Positions 35,292 to 45,022 of a stretch of DNA of 64,000 nucleotides are shown piece by piece; position 1 is the first letter of the stretch; each line of letters begins with the position of its first letter. The position numbers and the translations under genes were made by a program. The notes beneath the pieces were generated by a model that did no database searches, had not been told where the DNA came from, and saw nothing but the letters and a program-made list of their open reading frames with translations. The stretch comes from Thermosynechococcus sichuanensis E542 (lineage in GTDB: Bacteria > Cyanobacteriota > Cyanobacteriia > Thermosynechococcales > Thermosynechococcaceae): NCBI RefSeq assembly GCF_003555505.1, contig NZ_CP032152.1, positions 62,001 through 126,000 on the forward strand, written 5' to 3'.

Positions 35292-36788
35292 ATGGCTGTG
35301 CCCCTTAAATTCTCCCTTGGCCTGATTGGTTTACTTGCTCTCAGTACCCTTTTAGCGGGGAAGCTGCTCTCCCCAGGAGAAAACTTTATGTCCTCTGCCC
35401 AAGGTCAACCCAGTTGGGGCATTGAATCAGACCCCACGCCACTCCCTAAACCTGAACCGCCACCACCTGTCTCTGTGGCCGACTACGATCGCTATCGCCA
35501 AGTCATTGAGCGCACCCGCAGCATGATCCACAACCCGGAGGCACAGCGACTGGCTCAGCAGTATGGCTTGAACATTCTTGACATCACGTGGGAAGACACG
35601 GCGCGCTACCACAACTCTGCCGTGGGACCCAACATCAGTGACCTGACGATTCAAATCCAGCAGTACAACCCGCGCACAGGCGCTTATGAACTCAGTTTGA
35701 TGCCCGTGATTCGTTTCCCCAATTTTAGCGATCGCACAGCGGATATTCCCCTTGAGCGCTTCTTTATCCTTGTGGGCAATGAAAAGGGTCAGCCCCTGCA
35801 ACGGGTCAATCTCAAGGAATTCCTTGGCAACTTCCGCAACTATCTCCACAACCCGCAATCGTGGGCAGGGAACCGTCGCTCCCTTTTGGCCGATCGCGAT
35901 AGCCATGTTCTGGTGAGTGCCCAAGCCTGTTTCCTACCCATTCCGCCCCAAGGGGAAGCCACCTTTAACCCTGTCCTCTTCAACTATCAAAGCTACGAAA
36001 AAAATCCCGCCGTTTTGGCCATTCTCGTCACCCGCCAAGGCACCAGTGCCACCGTCATCGACAACAAGCGGGACGCCTTTGCAGCGGGGCAAACGTGGGG
36101 GCAGCGACTGTTTTTCAACAAGAACGGCGAACGGGCGAGCCTAGTGGGACAACGCGCCAGAGATTTTGGAGTAAGCACCGGCAGGGGCGAGATCACCTCT
36201 GCCCAAGCGGAAGCGGCGGGAATGAATATGGTGATGCTGATCCAAGTGCCCCTGAAGCAAGCCCCTCGGCCACGACCCGCCATGCCCCTTTTCTCAATGC
36301 CACTCCCCGCGCTTATGGAGGTCATACCTAGCGTTAGCGCTGATCGCTCTAATGTCGAGGCGGCAGTCATTAGTTATGGCAAGGTGGAAGGTCCCTTCAC
36401 TGAAATTGATCACCTGCCCATTGAGCGGGATCCCCGCTTCCCTATCCGCGTCACGGTGCAATTTTATAAAGCCACCGACAATGGCATTGTCTCCGCTGAG
36501 GATATGCGCCACATCCACGATCAAATTGCTAAGGTGTATAGCAATGCAGATTATGTCGGTAGCCTCGTCATCGATGGCGACACTGGTCGTCCCACGGAAT
36601 ACACAGGCAGCAAACAGGAACCCCCCGGCTGGTGGGAGGAATTCTGGCAACGGCATCAACAAAACACGGGTCAAACCCGTGAGGAAGCCCTTGAACTGTT
36701 GCGGCGATTGCGGGGCAAAGACTGGATGCCAAGGTCGCAAGGGGAATTGGAACAGGCACTGAAGGCGCTGCAAAATTCCTCTCGATAG
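35292..36788 (+). CDS. Conserved hypothetical secreted or anchored protein
   Basis: A 498-residue protein. The start MAVPLKFSLGLIGLLALSTL provides one N-terminal hydrophobic segment, either a signal peptide or an anchor, and aligns with the start of the downstream repeat gene. A proline-rich linker (PKPEPPPPVSV) follows, then a long region without a known motif. The C-terminus is charged, with PPGWWEEFWQRHQQNTGQTR. I do not recognise a family. Its leader and its last 222 bases are duplicated around the next gene, which makes it the parent of a local rearrangement. A TTG 36 bases upstream is an unlikely start. Confidence 0.7.
   Translation: MAVPLKFSLGLIGLLALSTLLAGKLLSPGENFMSSAQGQPSWGIESDPTPLPKPEPPPPVSVADYDRYRQVIERTRSMIHNPEAQRLAQQYGLNILDITWEDTARYHNSAVGPNISDLTIQIQQYNPRTGAYELSLMPVIRFPNFSDRTADIPLERFFILVGNEKGQPLQRVNLKEFLGNFRNYLHNPQSWAGNRRSLLADRDSHVLVSAQACFLPIPPQGEATFNPVLFNYQSYEKNPAVLAILVTRQGTSATVIDNKRDAFAAGQTWGQRLFFNKNGERASLVGQRARDFGVSTGRGEITSAQAEAAGMNMVMLIQVPLKQAPRPRPAMPLFSMPLPALMEVIPSVSADRSNVEAAVISYGKVEGPFTEIDHLPIERDPRFPIRVTVQFYKATDNGIVSAEDMRHIHDQIAKVYSNADYVGSLVIDGDTGRPTEYTGSKQEPPGWWEEFWQRHQQNTGQTREEALELLRRLRGKDWMPRSQGELEQALKALQNSSR
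36567..36788 (+). repeat. Parent copy of the 222-base direct repeat
   Basis: The final 222 bases of the 498-residue gene, from GTCATCGATGGCGACACTGG to its stop, are repeated at 40167-40388 with about nine or ten differences and no length change. The spacing between copies is exactly 3600 bases. The repeat gene lies between them. Confidence 0.9.
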
Positions 36789-37013
36789 AGCTTCAATCTG
36801 CTTGTTCGCCCACTCAAGGGCGATCGCGAGGTGCTCCTGATCCCATTATTCATGCCACCGATCGTCCTTGAAAACTGACTGAAAGACGCGAGAGAAAATT
36901 TTTCTCCTTTCGTAAACTAACTTGAGAAAGATTGCCTTCCCTCATTCACATTGATTGGCGAGATGCCAATAGCAGAATATCCAACAGCTTCGTCTCGTTA
37001 GCATCCCTGTCGT

Positions 37014-37075
37014 CAAAAGTGAAACAATGGCATGATTTTCAGTCTAGAATAGAGGGTAGGATTGAGAATGTGACG
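37014..37075 (+). repeat. Leader repeat, copy 2
   Basis: Sixty-two bases directly before the ATG of the repeat-protein gene, matching 35222-35291 except for an eight-base deletion and scattered changes. The rest of the gap 36789-37013 is not repeated and shows no gene. Confidence 0.85.
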
Positions 37076-40048
37076 ATGGGTGGGTGTGCTGGGGAAAGTT
37101 TCTATTGGGAATGGGAACTTACTGAGTTTTTATGGGAACTTGCTGAGTTTTTATACTCTGAGGACGATTGGGAAGTGCGCTCGGCGCTGGCTCAGGATGC
37201 AAATTGTCCTGCGGAACTGTTAGCGTTGCTAGCGAAAGACGACAATTGGGAAGTGCGCAAGGCAGTGGCTCAGAATGAAAGTTGTCCTGCGGAACTGTTA
37301 GCGTTGTTAGCCCAAGACGAAGAGTGGCAAGTGCGTGAGGCGGTAGCGGAGAACGCGAATAGTCCCGCTGAGATCTTAGCGGTGCTGGCGGAAGACAAAT
37401 ATCTGCGTGTCCGCAAGGCAGTGGCGGGGAACACGAATGGTTCTATCGATCTCTTAGCACTGTTAGCCCAAGACCACGATTGGGAAGTGCGCTCGGCGGT
37501 GGCCAAAAATCTAAACTCTCCTGCTGAGGTCTTAGCGGTGCTGGCGAAAGACAAAGAGTGGTACGTGCGATGGAAGGTGGCGGAACACTGGCACTGTCCT
37601 CCTGAAACGTTAGCGCAGTTAGCGACGGATGCGAATGACTATGTCCAAGAAGCCGCTCTCCAACATCGCCAGTTGCCTGTGCGTGCGGTCTTAGAAAACG
37701 GTTCTGCGGCGGTGGTTAAAAATCTTTTCCGACACCGAAAACTGTCTCTCGCAGAACTAGCAGTGCTCGCAAAAGACGAATATTGGAAAGTGCGTAAGGC
37801 GTTAGCGACGAATGCCAGTTGCCCTGTTGAGGTCTTAGGGGTGCTGGTGCAAGATGAAGATGGGTGGGTGCGCAAAGCGGTGGCTCAAAATGAAAATTGT
37901 CCTGCGGAACTGTTAGCGTTGTTAGCCCAAGACGAAGAGTGGCAAGTGCGTGAGGTGGTCGCCAAACGTCCCGATTGTCCCGCTGAGATCTTAGCGGTGC
38001 TGGCGGAAGACAAATATCCGCGTGTCCGCAAGGCGGTGGCGGAGAACACGAATGGTTCTATCGATCTCTTAGCACCGTTAGCCCAAGACTACGATTGGGA
38101 AGTGCGCTTGGCAGTGGCGGCGAAGCAGAACTGTCCCGCTGAGATCTTAGTGGTGCTGGCGGAAGACAAATATCTGCGCGTGCGTCAGGCGGTGGCGTTG
38201 CAGGAGAATTGTCCTGTTGATGTATTACTTGCGTTGGCGAATGATCAGAGTTGGGAAGTGCGTTTGGCAGTGGCGCAGAACCCAAATTGTCCCGCTGAAG
38301 GCTTAGCGATACTGGCAAAAGACGAAGATTTGTCCGTGCGCTATGCGGTGGCTCAAAACGCGAATTGTCCCGCTGAGATCTTAGCGGGGCTGGCTGAAGA
38401 CAAACATCTGTACGTGTGCTGGGCGGTACTGGGGAACCCAAACTGTCCTCCTGAGGTTTTGGCGAAAAATGAAGATTGGCAAGTACCTTCCAAGGTGTGC
38501 AAGGTGGTGGCTCGCCGTCCTGATTGTCCTGCGGCAGTGTTAGCGGTGCTGGCAAAAGACTACGATCGGGAAGTGCGTTTGGCAGTGGCGAACAATGGGA
38601 GCTGTCCCGCTGACGTCTTAGCGCTGCTGGCAAAAGACGACGATCGGGAAGTGCGTTTGGCGGTGGCGAACAATGGGAACTGTCGCGCTGATGCCTTAGC
38701 GCTGCTGGCAAAAGACGAAGAGTGGGAAGTGCGCGAAGCGGTGGCTTACAACCCGAATTGTTCCGCTGAGGTCTTAGGGTTGCTGGCGCAAGACGAAGAG
38801 TGGGACGCGGAAGACGAAGAGTGGGACGCGGAAGTCCGCCGAGCGGTGCGCTTTGCGGTGGCGAAGAACCCAAATTGTCCTGCTGACGTTTTAGTGGTGT
38901 TGGCGAAAGATGATGATTCGGATGTGCGGGAAGCGGTCGCAAAAAACCCGAATTGTCCTGTTGAAATCTTAGGGTTGCTGGCGAAAGACGAATCTCTGTA
39001 CGTGCGGAAAGTGGTGGTCGAGAACGCGAATTGTCCCGTGGATCTCTTAGTTACGCTGGCGAAAGACGACGATTGGCACGTGCGCCAAGCGGTGGCGAAA
39101 CATCCGCAGTGTCCCCCTGAAACGTTAGTTCAGTTAGCGACCGATCCCGATCCCGATGTGTGTCAAGACGCCCTTCAACATCCCCAGTTTCCTGTGCGTG
39201 CGGTCTTAGAAAACGGTTCTGCGGCGGTGGTTGCCGCCCTTTTGCGACACCGAACATTCTCTCTGGCGGAACTGCAATGGGGCTTGCAGGGTTCCCATGC
39301 GTCGTTGATCCAACGACATATTCAGGATCAGAAAACTCTGACTCGCGATCGCCAAAAGGAACAGAATGCAAACTGTTCCATTGATCTCTTAATGCGGGCG
39401 AAGAGTGAAAGCTGTTCTATTGATCTCTTAGCGCGGTTAGCCCAAGACGAACATGCATGTGTGCGCCAGAGAGTGGCGTGGAACCCGAAGTGCCCTGACT
39501 CTGTCTTAGCCGTGCTGACTCGCGATCCGGACGTGGACGTGCGTAAGACAGTGGCTCAACGTCCTCATTGTCCGGCCACGATCTTAGCGCAACTGGCAAT
39601 GGATAAAGAATGGGACGTACGCTGGGCGGTGGCGCGGAACGCAAATTGTCCTATCGACCTCTTAGCCCGGTTAGCCCAAGACGAATCTGCGTTTGTGCGC
39701 CAAGCAGTGGCGGAACACCCGCAGTGTCCCCCTGAAACCTTAGTTCAGTTAGCGATGGATGCGGATCTTGATGTCCAGAAAGCTGCTCTTCAACACCCCC
39801 AGTTGCCTGTGCGTGCGGTTTTAGAGAATGGTTCTGCGGCGGTGGTTGAAACCCTTTTACGACACCGTCAACTGTCTTTTGCAGAATTGCAAGTGGTCTT
39901 GCAGGGTCTCTATGCGGCTTTGATCCAACAACACATCCAAGATCAGAAGACTCTCACCCCTCTCACTTGGCTCCAGCAAGTGTGCCATCGTAAAAAGAGT
40001 CGCATGCGCTGCTCATTCGCGAACATCTTCAGGCTCAGAAAACCCTGA
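37076..40048 (+). CDS. Leucine-rich-repeat-variant (LRV) protein
   Basis: A 990-residue protein made almost wholly of about 24-residue units of the form WEVRxAVAxNxNCPAELLAxLAxD, the LRV repeat, which folds as alternating alpha and 3-10 helices. Three longer modules with LPVRAVLENGSAAVV and LLRHRxLSLAEL lie near residues 205, 712 and 917 and divide the array into blocks. Neighbouring units are also nearly identical in DNA, for example 37340-37495 and 37960-38105, a sign of recent internal duplication. The N-terminal 35 residues (FYWEWELTEFLWELAEFL) differ from the repeats. The frame is open from a TTG at 36932, but the shared leader places the start at 37076. Such arrays are usually protein-binding scaffolds; partner unknown. 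Confidence 0.85.
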   Translation: MGGCAGESFYWEWELTEFLWELAEFLYSEDDWEVRSALAQDANCPAELLALLAKDDNWEVRKAVAQNESCPAELLALLAQDEEWQVREAVAENANSPAEILAVLAEDKYLRVRKAVAGNTNGSIDLLALLAQDHDWEVRSAVAKNLNSPAEVLAVLAKDKEWYVRWKVAEHWHCPPETLAQLATDANDYVQEAALQHRQLPVRAVLENGSAAVVKNLFRHRKLSLAELAVLAKDEYWKVRKALATNASCPVEVLGVLVQDEDGWVRKAVAQNENCPAELLALLAQDEEWQVREVVAKRPDCPAEILAVLAEDKYPRVRKAVAENTNGSIDLLAPLAQDYDWEVRLAVAAKQNCPAEILVVLAEDKYLRVRQAVALQENCPVDVLLALANDQSWEVRLAVAQNPNCPAEGLAILAKDEDLSVRYAVAQNANCPAEILAGLAEDKHLYVCWAVLGNPNCPPEVLAKNEDWQVPSKVCKVVARRPDCPAAVLAVLAKDYDREVRLAVANNGSCPADVLALLAKDDDREVRLAVANNGNCRADALALLAKDEEWEVREAVAYNPNCSAEVLGLLAQDEEWDAEDEEWDAEVRRAVRFAVAKNPNCPADVLVVLAKDDDSDVREAVAKNPNCPVEILGLLAKDESLYVRKVVVENANCPVDLLVTLAKDDDWHVRQAVAKHPQCPPETLVQLATDPDPDVCQDALQHPQFPVRAVLENGSAAVVAALLRHRTFSLAELQWGLQGSHASLIQRHIQDQKTLTRDRQKEQNANCSIDLLMRAKSESCSIDLLARLAQDEHACVRQRVAWNPKCPDSVLAVLTRDPDVDVRKTVAQRPHCPATILAQLAMDKEWDVRWAVARNANCPIDLLARLAQDESAFVRQAVAEHPQCPPETLVQLAMDADLDVQKAALQHPQLPVRAVLENGSAAVVETLLRHRQLSFAELQVVLQGLYAALIQQHIQDQKTLTPLTWLQQVCHRKKSRMRCSFANIFRLRKP

Positions 40049-40166
40049 CCCCTCTCACTTAGCTGAAGCCAGTGGGCGATCGCGAACGGTAATCTGCAAT
40101 CGTGCCGAGGGTACACAGTTCCCGCAGGGGCTGCACCAGTTGCTGCCAGTTCCCCAGTTGCTTCTT

Positions 40167-40388
40167 GTCATCGATGGCGATACTGGTCGTCCCACGGAAT
40201 ACACGGGGCGCAAACAGGAACCCCCCGGCTGGTGGGAGGAATTCTGGCAACGGCATCAACAAAACACGGGTCAAACCCGTGAGGAAGCCCTTGAACTGTT
40301 GCGGCGATTGCGGGGCAAAGACTGGATGCCGAGGTCGCAAGCGGAATTGGAACAGGCACTGAAGGCGCTGCAAAATTCGCCCCAATAA
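40167..40388 (+). pseudogene. Duplicated 3' fragment of the 498-residue gene
   Basis: A copy of 36567-36788 carrying the last 73 codons and stop of the upstream gene. It is in frame from an ATG at 40140, giving a possible 82-residue peptide, but it has no leader or ribosome binding site and is best seen as a remnant. The 100 bases before it (40064-40166), read on the minus strand, give NWQQLVQPLRELCTLGTIAD, which looks like a fragment of yet another gene. Confidence 0.8.
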
Positions 40389-40390
40389 AG

Positions 40391-41569
40391 CTAACGCCGC
40401 TGCTGCTTACTCACCCATTTGCGGCTAAAGCGCAGTTCCATACCAACGCTTTCTGCCCAGACTTGTAATTGCTTGAGGAAGGCTTGGCGATCGCTCCCTT
40501 GGAGAACGGCCAATTGATCGGCAGCTTCGAGGGCATAGGGATAACCTTGACCGCTGATCAGTTCGCCACAGAGCCAGCGAATCACCTGATCCAGTAGGCC
40601 CGCTTCGTGGATCCACAGGGGGAGTTCTAGACGTACGGGATACCCTTGATGCGCCTTGAGGTAGCAAAAGCCAATGCCCTTAGCCCAAGCACCATAGTTC
40701 TCAAGAATGCCACCGCGATCGCAAACAAATAAGGGTGAGCGATCGCCCCATTGGGTCAAAACAGTGTTCAAGAGGTGGGCATCGGAAAGGTGAGGGCTAG
40801 GGACGAGGTGGTCAAGATGCCCCAAGAGGGTCACTAAATCCCGGGCTTGGGAGCTATCAATGTAGGCGACCACTGGAATGCGTTGCTGCGAACTGGCTTC
40901 TAAGGTCTGGCGCAGGGCTGCCACATATCGCCCTTGCCATTCGGGGGCATAGGACTCGGCAAACGTGGCCACAAAGGAGCCATCAAACAATAGGAATGCA
41001 GGTGCGGTTACCTCGGCCATGCGCTCCCGTAGGGTTTTTAGTTCCAGTTCAAAGCGGCGCAGGTGAATATAGCGTTCCTGGAAGCGATAGATTTGCGGCT
41101 GTCGCAACTGTTCTTCCGCTTGGCGCAGTTCCGCTGGTGTAATCAGTTCAAGGACAATTTCCTTAGCGTAGGGGCGATCGCGCCGATGGGGATTGAGAAA
41201 CCACCCTGCCTGTACCACACCCACGGGCAAAAATAACTCTTCACTGGGCACAATCTGGGAGCCATCCACGGCAACAGTGGTGACATCCATGAGTTGAGTC
41301 ATTGCCCACTCCCGCGCCGCTTGACGATGGGGCCACTGTACCCCCAAGGGAATGCGCCACCCCTGATGCCAAGGTTCAATGGGGCGTGCTCCCCAATCGG
41401 TGATCTGCGGATCCATGGCAGCGGTGATGTCGGCAATGGTTTGTTGCTGCCATGTCTTTAGAGCCTGTTGATAGGCCTGTCGCACCTGAGCCAAGGCGGT
41501 GTCATAGCTGAGAAATTCAGCCTTTTTATGGTTGAGTTGCTGCACCAGTTGGGAAAGGGGTAACACCAT
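40391..41569 (-). CDS. NurA-domain DNA nuclease-like protein
   Basis: A 392-residue protein with the NurA fold, an RNase-H-like 5'-3' nuclease that in archaea works with HerA in double-strand break resection. The likely metal site is Asp102 in TTVAVDGSQIVPSEE, a second acidic site in AFLLFDGSFVATF, and a later one in VVAYIDSSQARDLV. No HerA gene is adjacent. The sequence between is typical of the cyanobacterial group. The role in repair is inferred from the family. The gene is divergent from dxr with a 63-base gap. Confidence 0.82.
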   Translation of the reverse strand: MVLPLSQLVQQLNHKKAEFLSYDTALAQVRQAYQQALKTWQQQTIADITAAMDPQITDWGARPIEPWHQGWRIPLGVQWPHRQAAREWAMTQLMDVTTVAVDGSQIVPSEELFLPVGVVQAGWFLNPHRRDRPYAKEIVLELITPAELRQAEEQLRQPQIYRFQERYIHLRRFELELKTLRERMAEVTAPAFLLFDGSFVATFAESYAPEWQGRYVAALRQTLEASSQQRIPVVAYIDSSQARDLVTLLGHLDHLVPSPHLSDAHLLNTVLTQWGDRSPLFVCDRGGILENYGAWAKGIGFCYLKAHQGYPVRLELPLWIHEAGLLDQVIRWLCGELISGQGYPYALEAADQLAVLQGSDRQAFLKQLQVWAESVGMELRFSRKWVSKQQRR

Positions 41570-41632
41570 GCTTGGGAAAGACTAGAGAAACGCCTGTTGC
41601 TATTCTCAACGGAATAGGTATGGGTTTGCCTT

Positions 41633-42874
41633 GTGTCCCCTCCTGCGGTAGATATTAAGGTGTCCACTGACCCTCCCCCAAAAACTGTGAAGGCACTCAA
41701 TCTCCTTGGCTCCACTGGCTCCATTGGCACCCAAACCCTCGACATTGTTGCCCAATATCCCGATCGCTTTCGTATCGTTGGCCTTGCGGCGGGGCGCAAC
41801 TTGGCGCGACTCATTCCGCAAATTCGCCAATTTCAGCCGGAGATTGTCAGTATTGCCGATCCCAAGCAACTGCCGGAGTTAGAGGCGGCATTGGCTGATC
41901 TGCCCCAAAAACCACAACTGGTGGCTGGGGAAGCCGGTATGGCGACGGTGGCGGCCTATGGGGATGCCGATGTGGTGGTAACTGGTATTGTTGGCTGTGC
42001 GGGTCTGGTGCCGACAATCGCCGCCATTAAAGCGGGCAAAGATATTGCCTTGGCCAATAAGGAAACGCTGATTGCCGGTGGACCGGTGGTTTTGCCGCTG
42101 CTTCAGGAGTACGGTGTCAAGCTATTGCCTGCTGATTCTGAGCACTCGGCGATTTTTCAGTGTTTGCAGGGGGTGCCCGAGGGAGCACTGCGGAAAATTA
42201 TTCTCACTGCTTCTGGGGGGGCTTTTCGTGACTGGCCGGTGGAGAAGCTCTCGCAAGTGACGGTGGCCGATGCCCTCAAACACCCCAACTGGTCAATGGG
42301 ACCGAAAATTACTGTGGACTCGGCAACCCTGATGAATAAAGGCCTAGAGGTGATTGAAGCCCACTACCTCTTTGGCATGGACTACGACAATATCGAGATT
42401 GTGATCCATCCCCAAAGCATTATTCACTCGCTGATTGAATTGCAGGATACCTCGGTGCTGGCGCAGTTGGGCTGGCCGGATATGCGGTTGCCGCTGTTGT
42501 ATGCCCTGTCCTGGCCAGAGCGAATTCCCACGAATTGGTCGGCACTGGATCTGGTGAAGGCGGGGGATTTGACGTTTCGATCGCCGGATCACCAAAAGTA
42601 TCCCTGCATGGGGCTGGCCTATGCTGCTGGTCGTGCTGGCGGAGCCATGCCCGCAGTCCTCAATGCGGCCAATGAACAGGCAGTGGCACTCTTTATTGCT
42701 GAGGCAATTGCGTTCCTTGAGATTCCCCGCCTGATTGAGATGACCTGCGATCGCTACTCTGCCCAAAACATTAGCAACCCCACCCTAGAGGACATTTTGG
42801 CCGCTGATCGCTGGGCGCGAGAAACGGTACAGGAGTTGGCACAACGGGGAGTTAGCCCCATGGTTGCCCTGTAG
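41633..42874 (+). CDS. dxr: 1-deoxy-D-xylulose 5-phosphate reductoisomerase
   Basis: Dxr commits carbon to the methylerythritol phosphate route to isoprenoids, converting deoxyxylulose phosphate to MEP with NADPH. The nucleotide-binding loop [13 protein letters not shown] lies near the N-terminus. The catalytic loop includes [14 protein letters not shown], and the later signature [12 protein letters not shown] is present. The listed start is GTG; an alternative GTG at 41687 would begin directly at the conserved KALNLLGS and may be the real one, since the first 18 residues are not family-like. ispH follows 41 bases downstream, so two steps of the same pathway are likely cotranscribed. Confidence 0.95.
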   Translation: MSPPAVDIKVSTDPPPKTVKALNLLGSTGSIGTQTLDIVAQYPDRFRIVGLAAGRNLARLIPQIRQFQPEIVSIADPKQLPELEAALADLPQKPQLVAGEAGMATVAAYGDADVVVTGIVGCAGLVPTIAAIKAGKDIALANKETLIAGGPVVLPLLQEYGVKLLPADSEHSAIFQCLQGVPEGALRKIILTASGGAFRDWPVEKLSQVTVADALKHPNWSMGPKITVDSATLMNKGLEVIEAHYLFGMDYDNIEIVIHPQSIIHSLIELQDTSVLAQLGWPDMRLPLLYALSWPERIPTNWSALDLVKAGDLTFRSPDHQKYPCMGLAYAAGRAGGAMPAVLNAANEQAVALFIAEAIAFLEIPRLIEMTCDRYSAQNISNPTLEDILAADRWARETVQELAQRGVSPMVAL

Positions 42875-42915
42875 GGTGTGTCAAAATACCATCAGACTGC
42901 TTCAGAGGAGAGCCA

Positions 42916-44124
42916 ATGGATACCCGCGCATTCAAGCGATCGCTACACAGTTCAGAAAACTACCACCGCAAAGGCTTTGGCCACGGCGAGGAAGTGAGTC
43001 AGCAGCTCCAAGGGGAGTATCAAAGTTCTCTGATTCAGCAAATCCGCGCCAATGGCTATCGCTGGCAGGAGGGGGATGTAACAATTCGCTTGGCGGAGGC
43101 CTTTGGCTTTTGTTGGGGGGTAGAACGTGCCGTTGCCTTGGCCTATGAAACCCGCACTCACTTTCCCACGGAGCGCATCTGGATTACGAATGAGATTATC
43201 CATAACCCCTCAGTGAATGAGCGCCTACGGCAAATGGCGGTGGAATTTATCCCCGTCGTCAATGGGGCAAAGGACTTTAGTGGCGTGCGCCAAGGGGATG
43301 TGGTGATTTTGCCCGCCTTTGGAGCCAGTGTTCAGGAAATGCAACTGCTGAATGAGCGCGGCTGCACGATTGTGGATACCACCTGCCCGTGGGTGTCGAA
43401 GGTGTGGCACAGTGTCGAAAAGCACAAAAAAGTGAGCTTCACCTCAATCATTCACGGTAAGTACAACCATGAAGAAACCATTGCCACCAGTTCCTTTGCG
43501 GGGACGTATTTGATTGTCCTCAACCTCGAAGAAGCCCGCTATGTCTGCGATTACATCCTCAAGGGGGGCGATCGCGAGGCTTTCATGGCCAAGTTTGCCA
43601 AGGCCTGTTCTGCCGGCTTTGACCCCGATCGCGATCTGGTGCGGGTGGGCATTGCCAATCAAACAACAATGCTCAAGGGGGAAACGGAGCAGATCGGCAA
43701 ATTGTTTGAGCGCACGATGATCCAAAAATACGGTCCCGATCGCCTCAACGAGCACTTCATGAGCTTCAACACGATTTGCGATGCCACCCAAGAACGCCAA
43801 GATGCCATGCTGAACTTGGTCAAGGAACCCTTAGATCTGATGGTGGTGATTGGTGGCTACAACTCCTCAAATACGACCCACCTCCAAGAAATTGCCATTG
43901 AGCATGGGATTCCTTCCTACCACATTGATTCTGCCGATCGCATTGGGCCGGGGAATCGCATTGAGCACAAGCCCCTGCATCAGGAGCTGACGGTGGCTGA
44001 AAACTGGCTGCCCGATCGCCCCATCACCATTGGCATTACCTCCGGTGCCTCCACTCCCGATAAGGTGGTTGAAGAGGTGCTCAATAAAATTTTTGCCCTG
44101 CGGTCTGTGGCAACGGTGGCCTAG
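42916..44124 (+). CDS. ispH: 4-hydroxy-3-methylbut-2-enyl diphosphate reductase
   Basis: IspH is the iron-sulphur enzyme that makes IPP and DMAPP in the last step of the MEP pathway. Its 402 residues, longer than the roughly 315 of E. coli, are typical of the cyanobacterial and plant form. The three cluster cysteines are in [11 protein letters not shown] (Cys66), [11 protein letters not shown] and [17 protein letters not shown] precedes the ATG. The gene ends four bases into the convergent rlmB gene. Demand for the cluster links this gene to the iron genes near the window end. Confidence 0.96.
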   Translation: MDTRAFKRSLHSSENYHRKGFGHGEEVSQQLQGEYQSSLIQQIRANGYRWQEGDVTIRLAEAFGFCWGVERAVALAYETRTHFPTERIWITNEIIHNPSVNERLRQMAVEFIPVVNGAKDFSGVRQGDVVILPAFGASVQEMQLLNERGCTIVDTTCPWVSKVWHSVEKHKKVSFTSIIHGKYNHEETIATSSFAGTYLIVLNLEEARYVCDYILKGGDREAFMAKFAKACSAGFDPDRDLVRVGIANQTTMLKGETEQIGKLFERTMIQKYGPDRLNEHFMSFNTICDATQERQDAMLNLVKEPLDLMVVIGGYNSSNTTHLQEIAIEHGIPSYHIDSADRIGPGNRIEHKPLHQELTVAENWLPDRPITIGITSGASTPDKVVEEVLNKIFALRSVATVA

Positions 44125-44993
44125 GCCTGCGGTTCTTGGGTCAAATCCCACGCGGGCGATCGCTGACAACTGATCTCGTAGAGGGCAATGCCCACCGCCA
44201 CTGAGGCATTGAGGCTATTGGTGCGCCCCGCCAAGGGAATGGCAACGATTTCATCACAGTGCTTTTGGGTTTGTAGGCTAATTCCTTCCCCTTCACTACC
44301 GACGACAAAAACGCTGGGGCGATCGAAGGTGATTTTGGGCAGGGGTACGGCTCCCCGCTCTGAGAGGCCATAGATCCAGTAGCCCGCCGCCTTCAGGGTT
44401 TCAAGGGCTTGGTTGAGGTTGATTACCCGTGCCACCGGTAAATACTCCAAGGCACCTGCGGCTGCTTTGGCCACCGTTGCGGTAATGCCCACAGCGCGGC
44501 GTTGGGGAATAATCACCCCCTGCATCCCTAGGGCTTCGGCAGTGCGGATCATGGCACCGAGATTTTGCGGATCCATAATGCCATCGGCAGCCAAGAGGAC
44601 GGGTTGACTCACGGTTGCGGCCTTGGCCAAGAGATCCTCAAGGGACCAATAGTTATAGGCAGCCACCTGCATGGCAATCCCCTGATGTCGTCCCCGCTGG
44701 CAAAGTTGATCGAGGCGTTCGGGGGTCACGGTATCAATAATCGCCCCCTGCTGTTTGGCTTCATTCAAGCGTTGATGAAAGCGTGGATCGTAGCGCAGCG
44801 AGGGAATGACCCAAATACGGTTGCAGGGGCGGCCACTTTCAAGGGCTGAGAGCACGGCATGGCGGCCATAGAGGAGTTCGGGGGCATCCTCGGGTGTTTT
44901 CCGAATTGGTTGAGCTGGGGTACGTCGCTGCGGGCGAGGAGGGCGAGTCGCTGTCGGGCGATTTTTTTTGCGGGGACGAGGTTTCTCGGTCAT
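44121..44993 (-). CDS. rlmB: TrmH-family 23S rRNA (guanosine-2'-O-)-methyltransferase
   Basis: A SPOUT methyltransferase of 290 residues. The N-terminal 45 residues are a basic, proline- and arginine-rich tail. A substrate-binding domain begins [15 protein letters not shown]. The knotted catalytic domain has [32 protein letters not shown] and [22 protein letters not shown], the three TrmH motifs. This fits RlmB, which methylates G2251 of 23S rRNA, although close TrmH paralogues cannot be excluded. It lies 29 bases downstream of the META-domain gene. Confidence 0.88.
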   Translation of the reverse strand: MTEKPRPRKKNRPTATRPPRPQRRTPAQPIRKTPEDAPELLYGRHAVLSALESGRPCNRIWVIPSLRYDPRFHQRLNEAKQQGAIIDTVTPERLDQLCQRGRHQGIAMQVAAYNYWSLEDLLAKAATVSQPVLLAADGIMDPQNLGAMIRTAEALGMQGVIIPQRRAVGITATVAKAAAGALEYLPVARVINLNQALETLKAAGYWIYGLSERGAVPLPKITFDRPSVFVVGSEGEGISLQTQKHCDEIVAIPLAGRTNSLNASVAVGIALYEISCQRSPAWDLTQEPQA

Positions 44994-45022
44994 TGAAGCG
45001 TCACTAAAATTGCAGATCTGCC

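Noticed and set aside
38058-38942. A 294-codon open frame on the minus strand
   Set aside because: It is antisense to the LRV repeat array. Regular repeats keep the opposite strand open; its product is a low-complexity Pro/Arg-rich sequence.
37076-40048. Regular short repeats that might be a CRISPR array
   Set aside because: The period is 72-75 bases, repeats are translated and degenerate, and no spacers or cas genes exist.
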